A stretch of DNA of 5,288 nucleotides from Candidatus Adiutrix sp. (GCA_031285975.1 JAITVE010000193.1:1-5288), one strand, 5' to 3'; shown: positions 1 through 4,509, counted from the stretch's first letter. Notes: generated from the letters alone by a model not told the origin. Numbers and translations: made by a program.

Positions 1-1
1 G

Positions 2-943
2 CCCTTCGAAATCCGCCGCTGGCGCAGCTTGGAAAAACTGCGGAGCACCTATACCGACAAGCTGCCGCGTGAAATCAACCCCGAAACGGGCCGCGTCCAC
101 ACCTGCTACAACCAGACGCAAACCGCCACCGGCCGCCTGTCGTCATCAGAACCCAATCTGCAAAACATCCCGGCGCGGGGCGAAGAGGGCCGCCGCATCC
201 GCTCCGCGTTTATCGCCCCGCCGGGCTGGGCCGTCATTTCCGCCGACTATTCGCAGATTGAATTGCGGGTGCTGGCCCATTTTTCGCAGGATGAAACCCT
301 GCTCAAAGCCTTCGCCAATGACGAAGACATCCACACCCAAACCGCCGCCGAAATTTTCGGCCTGCCGCCGGAAGAGGTCACCCCCACCCTGCGCCGCGAG
401 GCCAAAACCATCAATTTCGGGGTGGTTTACGGCCAGGGGCCTTTCGCCCTCGGGAAGCAACTCGGCATCCCCCAGGCCCAGGCCAAAGATTTTATCGAAC
501 GCTATTTCAGCCGCTTCCCCGGCGTGAAACGCTATATGGACGAAACCCGCGAAACGGCCCGCGCCACCAGCCTGGTGAGCACCTGGTTCGGGCGGCGGCG
601 CTGGCTGCGCGGCTTGTCCGGCGGCTACCAATCCCGGCAGGAGGCCGAGCGCATGGCCATCAACACGCCTATACAGGGGACGGCCGCCGACCTGATAAAA
701 ATGGCCATGCTGGCCGTTGACGCCCGCCTGGCCCGCGAACATCCCCAGGCCCGCCTCATTATGCAGGTGCACGATGAACTGGTGGTGGAAGCCCCGGAAG
801 CCGAAGCCCCGGCGGTCAGCGAACTTTTGCGCGCCGAAATGGCCGGAGTCGCTGCCGCCCCCCCGTTAACCGGCGCGAAACCCCTCAGCGCGGCCCTGAA
901 AGTGGACGTAGGCATGGGCCCCAATTGGGCCGCAGCCCATTAA
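2..943 (+). CDS. polA: DNA polymerase I, C-terminal polymerase domain (5' end outside window)
   Basis: This is the last 313 codons of DNA polymerase I, the repair and Okazaki-fragment processing polymerase. The frame is open from base 2, so the gene starts upstream; the 5' nuclease, the exonuclease domain and the start of the polymerase domain are outside. All three family A catalytic motifs are visible. Motif A is DYSQIELR at window residues 82-89, carrying the first metal-binding Asp. Motif B, the O helix, is RREAKTINFGVVYG at about 131-144, with the dNTP-binding Lys and a Phe at the ddNTP-discriminating position. Motif C is QVHDE at 255-259, with the second catalytic Asp. STYTDKLP and TATGRLSS, which contact template and primer, are also present. 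The end, GPNWAAAH, matches the usual NW..AH terminus, so the 3' end is complete. A short Ala/Pro-rich stretch just before KVDVG looks longer than in E. coli. It is convergent with cinA. Identification is essentially certain. Confidence 0.98.
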   Translation, partial: PFEIRRWRSLEKLRSTYTDKLPREINPETGRVHTCYNQTQTATGRLSSSEPNLQNIPARGEEGRRIRSAFIAPPGWAVISADYSQIELRVLAHFSQDETLLKAFANDEDIHTQTAAEIFGLPPEEVTPTLRREAKTINFGVVYGQGPFALGKQLGIPQAQAKDFIERYFSRFPGVKRYMDETRETARATSLVSTWFGRRRWLRGLSGGYQSRQEAERMAINTPIQGTAADLIKMAMLAVDARLAREHPQARLIMQVHDELVVEAPEAEAPAVSELLRAEMAGVAAAPPLTGAKPLSAALKVDVGMGPNWAAAH

Positions 944-959
944 TTTTGAACGAGCCGCA

Positions 960-978
960 GGGAACGTGCACTGTTCCC
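960..978 (+). terminator. Weak hairpin after polA, possible terminator
   Basis: Seventeen bases after the polA stop, gggaac pairs with gttccc around a 7-nt loop (6 bp, or 7 with a G-U pair). No run of T follows, so it is not a classical intrinsic terminator. It may only be 3'-end structure. The call rests on position and pairing alone. Confidence 0.25.
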
Positions 979-1022
979 CCGGCCAGCAAGATTTTGTAGA
1001 CAGAAAGAACCGACAGCCAGAA

Positions 1023-1043
1023 TTTGGCCGCCCACCGGCCAAA
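1023..1043. repeat. Perfect 8-bp inverted repeat, 5-nt loop
   Basis: The arms tttggccg (1023-1030) and cggccaaa (1036-1043) are perfect complements around cccac. It lies in the polA-cinA convergent gap. No T tract follows, so a terminator function is not supported. Function is unknown. Confidence 0.45.
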
Positions 1044-1060
1044 CGCGGCTATGCTATTGC

Positions 1061-1087
1061 CCGCTTCCCGCCGCAGCGCGGAAGCGG
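1061..1087. repeat. Perfect 8-bp inverted repeat, 11-nt loop
   Basis: The arms ccgcttcc (1061-1068) and ggaagcgg (1080-1087) are perfect complements around an 11-nt GC-rich loop. It is the second of a series of hairpins in the convergent gap and ends about 25 bp before the Shine-Dalgarno site of the small ORF at 1127. The pairing is seen directly; any role is unknown. Confidence 0.4.
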
Positions 1088-1126
1088 ATATCCATACCTG
1101 TACCCCCGTACTACAAGGAGGCCTTT

Positions 1127-1240
1127 ATGCGGAAGTGCTTTTCAAAGCATATTGAGTGTTTCCAAACTGTATGCGGTGCCACTTGTCCGAGGCGTTCAGC
1201 AGAGTTGTGGCATCGCTGCACGGCCCGTGGTGATTACTAG
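1127..1240 (+). CDS. Possible 37-aa Cys-rich small protein, unrecognised
   Basis: This is a short ORF in an otherwise non-coding gap. It begins at ATG 1127, behind a near-perfect Shine-Dalgarno site (aaggagg, 1115-1121) five bases upstream, and ends at TAG 1238-1240. The predicted peptide starts MRKCFSKHIECF and ends CTARGDY. It has five cysteines (residues 4, 11, 16, 20, 31), many Arg and Lys, no signal peptide and no obvious membrane segment. I do not recognise a family. Its 3' half lies inside the first copy of a tandem repeat. The second copy has matching codons in the same phase (ATC..RS.ELW against ATC..RS.ELW) but lacks the start region. The ribosome binding site is the only strong support. 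It could equally be a chance ORF over a structured repeat, and no clear promoter was found for it. Confidence 0.3.
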   Translation: MRKCFSKHIECFQTVCGATCPRRSAELWHRCTARGDY

Positions 1241-1244
1241 CCGA
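1173..1244. repeat. Tandem structured repeat, copy 1
   Basis: This is the first of two imperfect direct copies spaced 93 bp apart. It has a 10-bp stem, gcggtgccac (1173-1182) with gtggcatcgc (1207-1216), containing one G-T pair, around a 24-nt loop. The loop holds a short inner stem around gttca (1194-1198). The copy ends in actagccga (1236-1244), a tail shared with copy 2. Stem differences between the copies are compensated, which indicates that the fold matters. It overlaps the 3' half of the 37-codon ORF. Confidence 0.65.
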
Positions 1245-1265
1245 GCCTCTTCCCCCGCCCTCACC

Positions 1266-1338
1266 GCAACGCCACTTGTTTGAGCCGTTCAGGCGAGTTG
1301 TGGCGTTGCTACACCGCCGCTACTGCTTCACTAGCCGA
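1266..1338. repeat. Tandem structured repeat, copy 2
   Basis: This is the second copy. Its stem is perfect: gcaacgccac (1266-1275) with gtggcgttgc (1300-1309), around a 24-nt loop. Inside the loop, gcc/ggc brackets the same gttca found in copy 1. The shared tail cactagccga (1329-1338) closes the unit. Compared with copy 1, the G-C pair at stem position 3 becomes A-T, T-A at position 5 becomes C-G, and the G-T wobble at position 4 becomes A-T. One base is inserted between the right arm and the tail. Confidence 0.65.
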
Positions 1339-1348
1339 CCACGCAGGT

Positions 1349-1369
1349 CCAGGGGCGCGCAGCCCCTGG
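1349..1369. repeat. GC-rich hairpin 1 of a REP/BIME-like triplet
   Basis: ccaggggc and gcccctgg form a perfect 8-bp stem around gcgca. It shares its outer gtccag and ctggc sequence and its ggggc/gcccc core with hairpin 2, so the two look like relatives. It lies between the convergent polA and cinA genes, where palindromic intergenic repeats commonly sit. Confidence 0.6.
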
Positions 1370-1381
1370 CGCACGGAGAGT

Positions 1382-1413
1382 CCAGAGAGGGGCTCGCGTT
1401 AGCCCCTCTCTGG
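1382..1413. repeat. GC-rich hairpin 2 of the triplet, 13-bp perfect stem
   Basis: ccagagaggggct (1382-1394) pairs perfectly with agcccctctctgg (1401-1413) around cgcgtt. Compared with hairpin 1, the left arm has an extra gaga and the right arm the matching tctc, so the stem was lengthened without losing pairing. It is the strongest fold in the window. It has no flanking T tract on either strand, so a simple intrinsic terminator is not supported, but it could protect or stall the 3' ends of both convergent transcripts. Confidence 0.65.
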
Positions 1414-1419
1414 CAGGGT

Positions 1420-1436
1420 GCGGGACAGAGTCCCGC
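1420..1436. repeat. GC-rich hairpin 3 of the triplet
   Basis: gcgggac and gtcccgc form a perfect 7-bp stem with a 3-nt loop (aga). It is the member nearest the cinA stop codon, 31 bp beyond it in the direction of cinA transcription, so it is the best placed of the three to end or stabilise that transcript. No T run follows on either strand. Confidence 0.5.
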
Positions 1437-1467
1437 TACTAACAAATCTTCGCCGCGTAGCTCCCGC

Positions 1468-2730
1468 TTATTCCACCGCGAACCCCTTCAACACCCGCCA
1501 AAGATGAAACATCGACAGCGCAGCGGCGCGGGAAAGCGCCCAATGAGGTTCACCGCCCATGGGGAACTGGCATATTTGGGGACGACCGCCGCATAAAGCC
1601 TCACTCTGCACGGCGCATTCTATGAGCAGGGAAAGGTGCCCTTCAGGACGCTCAGAGGAATCCGGGTCGGGACGGGCGGCGACGATAAGACGAATTTCAC
1701 GGGCATGACGGCGGCAATGGCTGCTATCGGTCTGCCGCTCGGCGGCGGAATCCGGTGCGTAAAGACGCAGGATGTCCAAAGCCCCGGAAAGCGCGGGCTG
1801 GCGCGGCAAATCCTGCCCGCCGCCCCAGTTGGCAGGGTCAAGCCCGGGGGCCAGCCGCCCGCCCAAACGCCCCTGGGTCACGGCGTCGAGAATGGTGAGG
1901 CTGAGCCCCTGCTCTTTCAGCAGCCCCGCCACCGCGTCCGGCAAAGTATCCTCCCCATAGCCGAAAACGTGGCCGCACAGCCGCTTTTCCACCTCGGCCA
2001 CATCGGCGGCGGCCAGGGCCTCCGCCTCGGCGGGGTCGTCCCCGGTGGCGGTGACCAGCACTTTCACCATGTCCGCCCCGGCCAGGAGCCCCACGGCGGG
2101 GTTGCGGTTCGGGGCCATCAAATCCCCCACCAGGGCATCGACGCGGCTTTCGCCCAGCCCGGCGGTGTTGAGGACGACGGTGTGGCGCGAGGCTTTCAGG
2201 TTCGGGAACTGCTCTTTCAAACGCGGTTTGAGCCAGCCTTCGGCCATGATTTTCATTTCACACGGCACGCCGGGGAGAAAAACCATGAGGCGGCCGGCCT
2301 CGGCGAGCGCAAAACCGGGGGCGGTGCCAATGGGGTTGGGGACGACGATGGCGGAGCGCGGCAGCCAGGCCTGGCGCAAGTTGTTGTCAGTCATAACCGC
2401 GCCCCGGCTTTTGAAAAGGGCGCGGACTTCCCCGGCCAGGGTTTCGTTAAATTCCAGTTCCAGGCCAAAGGCTTTGGCGGCGGCGGGGCGCGTTAAGTCG
2501 TCTTCTGTCGGCCCGAGGCCGCCGGTGACCACGATGACCTGAGCCCCGGCCCAGCCTCGCTGGAAGGCCTCCACCAGGCGGCCGAAGTCGTCGCCCACGG
2601 TGGTGTGGCGCACGGTGGGCACGCCCAGGCGGCCCAGGAAATCCGAGAGCCAGGCGCTGTTGGTGTCCACCATCCGGCCCAGCGTCAATTCGCTGCCCGA
2701 ACTTATTATTTCGGCTGAAACGGTTGTCAT
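1468..2730 (-). CDS. cinA: CinA-family protein with degenerate C-terminal amidase domain
   Basis: The 420-aa product has the usual CinA length. Residues 5-170 are a clear COG1058 / molybdopterin-binding-like domain (ADP-ribose pyrophosphatase in characterised CinA proteins): AEIISSGSELTLG, VDTNSAWLSD, VTGGLGPTEDDLT at 68-80, MTDNNLRQA, PNPIGTAPG and FLPGVPCEM at 151-159. A middle domain follows to about 265. Residues 266-420 sit where the PncC nicotinamide-nucleotide amidase domain belongs but are badly diverged. The expected ES(C/L)TGG motif reads DAVTQG (282-287), so the catalytic Ser is Ala283, and the YSN..K motif is not conserved. The helical end (RAAALSMFHLWRVL) still resembles the family, so this looks like in-frame divergence rather than a frameshift. 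The ATG at 2730 was chosen because the family begins there and agaagga lies just upstream. The frame stays open to about 3285, but that extension only shadows the upstream gene. The gene is last in its operon, 11 bp after the methyltransferase. NMN deamidation is probably lost; pyrophosphatase activity is likely kept. Confidence 0.93.
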   Translation of the reverse strand: MTTVSAEIISSGSELTLGRMVDTNSAWLSDFLGRLGVPTVRHTTVGDDFGRLVEAFQRGWAGAQVIVVTGGLGPTEDDLTRPAAAKAFGLELEFNETLAGEVRALFKSRGAVMTDNNLRQAWLPRSAIVVPNPIGTAPGFALAEAGRLMVFLPGVPCEMKIMAEGWLKPRLKEQFPNLKASRHTVVLNTAGLGESRVDALVGDLMAPNRNPAVGLLAGADMVKVLVTATGDDPAEAEALAAADVAEVEKRLCGHVFGYGEDTLPDAVAGLLKEQGLSLTILDAVTQGRLGGRLAPGLDPANWGGGQDLPRQPALSGALDILRLYAPDSAAERQTDSSHCRRHAREIRLIVAARPDPDSSERPEGHLSLLIECAVQSEALCGGRPQICQFPMGGEPHWALSRAAALSMFHLWRVLKGFAVE

Positions 2731-2741
2731 AACATCCTTCT

Positions 2742-3272
2742 CTATTGTTCCGGCTCCCCGCGCCAGGGGGTCAGGCGCGGCACGAGGCGGGGGACATGGC
2801 GTTTGTAGTTCCGATAATCGTCGCCGAAACGCCGCTCCAAGCCCTTTTCCTCCACAAGGGGGAAATAGGCCATGTTCAGCGCGAAGAAGACCGCGAGCCA
2901 GGCGAAGACAGCCCAGGAATTCAGCAGCAGAGCCTCGGCGGCCAGCATGACGAAAACGCTGGAGAGCATGGGGTTGCGCACATAACAATACGGCCCGGCC
3001 ACCACCAGCTTTTTCGGCGGCTCCCAGGGGGCGGCCGTGCCCTGCCCGAGGGTGTGGAACAGCCGCATCGTCCACACGGCCACGCCAAGCCCGGCGCAGA
3101 GCAACGCCGCGCCGAGAACGGTCAACAGCGGCGCGTTCGCCCGCCACTGATAACCGCTCAGCCACAGGACAACGGCGGGAATAAGAATGACGCCGTTTAC
3201 CGGCAGAACGAGTATGGGGATAATCCACCGGCGCTTGGCGGGTACGCCGGGGGTTTCGGGCGGCTCGGGCAT
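2742..3272 (-). CDS. Isoprenylcysteine carboxyl methyltransferase (ICMT/PEMT)-family membrane protein
   Basis: This is a 176-aa integral membrane protein of the ICMT / phospholipid-methyltransferase superfamily, which transfers methyl groups from S-adenosylmethionine to lipid-linked or small hydrophobic acceptors. Hydrophobic segments lie at about residues 17-39, 47-67 and 104-135, the last probably a helical hairpin. The family signature is intact at the C-terminal half: GPYCYVRNPM (93-102), then EEKGLERRFGDDYRNYKRHVPR (141-162), the SAM-binding core, followed by P165 and the RLTPW end. Bacterial members rarely have known substrates, so no specific acceptor can be named. The ATG at 3272 has only a poor ribosome binding site (ggatgg). 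Translational coupling to the gene 16 bp upstream is likely. cinA begins 11 bp after its stop. Family assignment is firm; the substrate is unknown. Confidence 0.9.
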   Translation of the reverse strand: MPEPPETPGVPAKRRWIIPILVLPVNGVILIPAVVLWLSGYQWRANAPLLTVLGAALLCAGLGVAVWTMRLFHTLGQGTAAPWEPPKKLVVAGPYCYVRNPMLSSVFVMLAAEALLLNSWAVFAWLAVFFALNMAYFPLVEEKGLERRFGDDYRNYKRHVPRLVPRLTPWRGEPEQ

Positions 3273-3288
3273 TTTGGAAACCCATCCG

Positions 3289-3846
3289 CTACCGCGCCTG
3301 CGAGGGCAGCGAATAGTACGAATCCCCGGAAACTACCACCGTCAAAAGGGAATTTAACGGCGTTATTTCTCTGTCGTCAGTGAAATTCATTATGCGACAA
3401 ATAACCAGCAAGGTGTCGCCGACGGCAACAGGCGCCTTCTCGTTCCAGAAAAGCTCCGCAATCCATTTTTTGCCTTGAAAGCGCACGACCAATAGACGGT
3501 TGTCGTCCGGGACGCTCAGGGCGATTACTTTCTCGCCTTCCACATCCCAGTCCGCCCACCTGTTGGTCAGCGGGCGCGGCGGGGCGGGATTTACCAGCGG
3601 ACGGTCGAACTCCGCCTCCGTGCCGTTGGTTGTCTCGTTGAGGACGTCAGCCCATGCAACGCGTTTGGAGTTGATTGGGCTGCAAAAGATGCACAAGAGA
3701 ATGAAGATGAGCATGGGAAGGGAACCGAAGAAGGTGAGAGTTCCCTGCGCGATATCGCGCGCAAAGAAAAACGCCAGCATACTTGCGCCGACGACAAATG
3801 ATAGTGCAGAAAACTTCGACATGGCGCTTTTTTTAAAAATTGACAT
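3289..3846 (-). CDS. Small membrane protein with NfeD-like soluble tail, unrecognised
   Basis: This is a 185-aa protein that I cannot assign confidently. It begins with a short basic stretch (MSIFKKSAMSK), then two hydrophobic segments at about residues 12-29 and 37-57, forming a probable helical hairpin. A Pro- and Asn-rich linker (about 80-98) leads to a beta-rich soluble domain at about 103-173. Its pattern, RLLVVRFQGKKWIAELFW followed by VAVGDTLLVI and LLTVV, resembles the OB-fold C-terminus of NfeD proteins. This rests on pattern only, without the usual LVGK.G.A. entry. ATG 3846 was chosen because gggag lies 7 bases upstream; the ATG at codon 9 has no such site. It is the first gene of the operon, downstream of a good sigma70-like promoter. 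Its slightly lower GC and AT-rich leader differ from its neighbours. A role in membrane protein quality control would be a guess. Confidence 0.75.
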   Translation of the reverse strand: MSIFKKSAMSKFSALSFVVGASMLAFFFARDIAQGTLTFFGSLPMLIFILLCIFCSPINSKRVAWADVLNETTNGTEAEFDRPLVNPAPPRPLTNRWADWDVEGEKVIALSVPDDNRLLVVRFQGKKWIAELFWNEKAPVAVGDTLLVICRIMNFTDDREITPLNSLLTVVVSGDSYYSLPSQAR

Positions 3847-3853
3847 GGTGCAG

Positions 3854-3858
3854 CTCCC
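3854..3858 (-). promoter_or_regulatory. Ribosome binding site deciding the start at 3846
   Basis: On the minus strand this reads gggag, 7 bases before ATG 3846. It supports that start over the in-frame ATG eight codons later, which is preceded by aaaaaagcgcc with no Shine-Dalgarno sequence. Confidence 0.6.
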
Positions 3859-3859
3859 A

Positions 3860-3875
3860 ATTCTTTAAAAAGAAT
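3860..3875. repeat. 16-bp palindrome in the operon leader
   Basis: The arms attcttt and aaagaat flank a central aa, giving a perfect 7-bp inverted repeat. It lies in the predicted 5' leader of the minus-strand operon and abuts the Shine-Dalgarno site, one base away. It could be a weak operator or an AT-rich hairpin affecting translation. The pairing is certain but the role is speculative. Confidence 0.4.
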
Positions 3876-3893
3876 ATTCAGTAATATTTATTG

Positions 3894-3922
3894 ATAATTG
3901 CTTAAAGAGCGGGGTTTGTCAA
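3894..3922 (-). promoter_or_regulatory. Sigma70-like promoter for the three-gene minus-strand operon
   Basis: On the minus strand a perfect -35 box TTGACA (3922-3917) is followed after 17 bases by AATTAT (3899-3894), which matches 4 of 6 consensus -10 positions. AT-rich sequence (aaatatatat) just upstream of the -35 could act as an UP element. Transcription would start near 3887, giving a leader of about 40 nt to ATG 3846. It faces away from the antitoxin promoter. Confidence 0.7.
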
Positions 3923-3979
3923 TATATATTTCAGGGCGGCGCGGGCGTTTTTTCCACATGAGGCGGTTCCGGGAAAGTC

Positions 3980-4008
3980 TTGTCTTTTTTATGACTACTA
4001 TATATATG
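3980..4008 (+). promoter_or_regulatory. Probable antitoxin promoter
   Basis: TTGTCT (3980-3985; 4 of 6 to TTGACA) and TATATG (4003-4008; 4 of 6 to TATAAT) are 17 bases apart. The alternating TA run allows other -10 registers. The start would fall close to the AGGAGG at 4018, giving a very short leader. The weak boxes fit a promoter overlapped by its own repressor site. Confidence 0.4.
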
Positions 4009-4012
4009 GTAG
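3995..4012. promoter_or_regulatory. Operator-like palindrome over the antitoxin -10 region
   Basis: CTACTATATATATGGTAG is an 18-bp inverted repeat with a single mismatched pair (3999 with 4008). It covers the likely -10 box of the antitoxin gene. Type II antitoxins with a ribbon-helix-helix domain usually bind such palindromes to repress their own operon. The palindrome is seen directly; binding by the adjacent product is inferred. Confidence 0.5.
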
Positions 4013-4017
4013 ATAAG

Positions 4018-4023
4018 AGGAGG
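4018..4023 (+). promoter_or_regulatory. Strong Shine-Dalgarno site for the antitoxin
   Basis: AGGAGG is a full consensus match, with 8 bases to ATG 4032. It fixes the start of the antitoxin and indicates that its N-terminal part is still set up for efficient translation. Confidence 0.75.
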
Positions 4024-4031
4024 GCCACGGT

Positions 4032-4394
4032 ATGAGCAGAAAAATGACTATTTCAGTGGATGAAGACGTTTGTCGCGGGCTCTTGGCGGTGGTGGGCAAG
4101 CGCAAAATCAGCCGCTTTATTTCAGATTTGGTGCGCCCGCATGTCATTGAAAATGACCTGGAAGCGGGCTACAAAGCCATGGCCGCCGATGAAGACGACG
4201 AGGCGGCCGCCCAGGAGTGGCTAACCCCGGCCCGCCGTAATCGTGAGCAACGACCTGGCCAACCGCCATGTATCCAGGGTGGCGGTGGCGCCCGTCACCA
4301 GCAATACGAAAAAGCTCTACCCCGGCAACACCATAGTCACCATAAACGCCGCGCCCAGCAAAGCGATGGCCGACCAAATCATGATTGTCGATAA
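4032..4394 (+). CDS. RHH (MazE-like) type II antitoxin, C-terminus replaced by out-of-frame tail
   Basis: Residues 1-63 look like a ribbon-helix-helix antitoxin partnered with PemK/MazF toxins. They comprise a DNA-binding strand KMTISVD (4-10), helix EDVCRGLLAVVG (11-22), helix KISRFISDLVRPHV (25-38), and an acidic arm LEAGYKAMAADEDDEAAAQEW (43-63) that in relatives wraps the toxin. After Trp63 the family's usual short ending and stop are absent. Reading enters the toxin gene in the wrong frame and adds 57 residues rich in Arg, Gln, His and Gly, as expected of a non-native frame. The DNA-binding half may still fold and repress its promoter, but the toxin-binding end is probably incomplete. 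The start is fixed by AGGAGG 8 bases upstream. The family name rests on recognised sequence pattern, and the tail is best read as the result of a deletion. Confidence 0.75.
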   Translation: MSRKMTISVDEDVCRGLLAVVGKRKISRFISDLVRPHVIENDLEAGYKAMAADEDDEAAAQEWLTPARRNREQRPGQPPCIQGGGGARHQQYEKALPRQHHSHHKRRAQQSDGRPNHDCR

Positions 4395-4485
4395 AGCCCG
4401 CCTGAGCGGCAAAATCGGCCAATTGTCCTCCCAGGAAATGCTGGCCCTGGACGATGCGTTGAAAATACACCTGGGCTTGAAATGA
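4223..4485 (+). pseudogene. PemK/MazF-family toxin remnant lacking its N-terminus
   Basis: From about base 4223 the frame encodes PRPAVIVSNDL, the strand carrying the conserved Arg of MazF/PemK endoribonucleases. It continues through VAVAPVTSNT, LYPGNTIVTI, SKAMADQIMIVDKARL and the final helix SQEMLALDDALKIHLGLK to TGA 4483-4485. These toxins cleave mRNA. The first 20 or so residues, normally with a R.GEIW..D..P motif, are missing. The codon just before PRP is TAA (4222-4224), formed by join sequence. GTG 4243 has no ribosome binding site and would start after the conserved Arg. The rest is well conserved and uninterrupted, so the loss looks recent. It overlaps the antitoxin's extended frame. 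Toxin activity is very unlikely. Confidence 0.8.
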
Positions 4486-4509
4486 GAAACACCGCCGCCC
4501 GGCATTTTG

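Larger units (their letters stand above)
944..1467. other. Convergent intergenic region, repeat-rich, no conserved gene
   Basis: This gap of about 520 bp separates the 3' ends of polA and cinA. It holds one possible small ORF, three hairpins in its left part, the two-copy structured repeat, and the three GC-rich hairpins. Longer open frames here (for example + strand 966-1283 and 1276-1596) lack ribosome binding sites and give low-complexity or repeat-derived peptides, so they are not accepted as genes. No promoter with both boxes and no tRNA were found. Confidence 0.7.
3847..4031. other. Divergent AT-rich regulatory region
   Basis: This spacer lies between the minus-strand operon and the antitoxin gene. 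It is clearly more AT-rich than the flanking genes. It contains the TTGACA promoter and leader palindrome for the operon and the antitoxin promoter, operator-like palindrome and AGGAGG. The promoters point away from each other and are separated by a GC-rich stretch around 3932-3950 for which I see no feature. Confidence 0.65.

Noticed and set aside
966..1283. + strand open frame of 105 codons after polA
   Set aside because: It has no ribosome binding site, a low-complexity peptide and no recognisable domain, and it crosses hairpins and repeats.
1173..1338. CRISPR array or integron attC sites
   Set aside because: There are only two diverged copies, with no spacer regularity beyond one interval. 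I did not find convincing GTTRRRY/RYYYAAC core sites, a gene cassette or an integrase.
1420..1436. Classical intrinsic terminator for cinA or polA
   Set aside because: The stem is good but no T-rich stretch follows on either strand; kept only as a hairpin of a repeat set.
1276..1596. + strand open frame of 106 codons
   Set aside because: Its peptide is a translation of the GC-rich hairpins and then runs antisense into cinA.
1636..2496. + strand open frame of 286 codons opposite cinA
   Set aside because: It is antisense to a clear CinA coding region; the Gly/His/Arg-rich peptide is typical of the complementary strand of GC-rich genes.
2731..3285. Longer cinA reading to about 3285 (605 residues)
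   Set aside because: The extra N-terminus is an Arg-rich shadow of the methyltransferase gene on the same strand. The conserved CinA start and a ribosome binding site occur at 2730.
2745..3383. + strand open frame of 212 codons opposite the methyltransferase gene
   Set aside because: It is antisense to a well-supported ICMT-family gene and has no domain of its own.
4218..4394. New C-terminal domain on the antitoxin
   Set aside because: The 57-residue tail is the toxin gene read in another frame, with composition expected of an accidental frame.
4243..4485. Functional short toxin starting at GTG 4243
   Set aside because: It has no ribosome binding site, and starting there excludes the conserved Arg and first strand of MazF/PemK, so it reads as a remnant.
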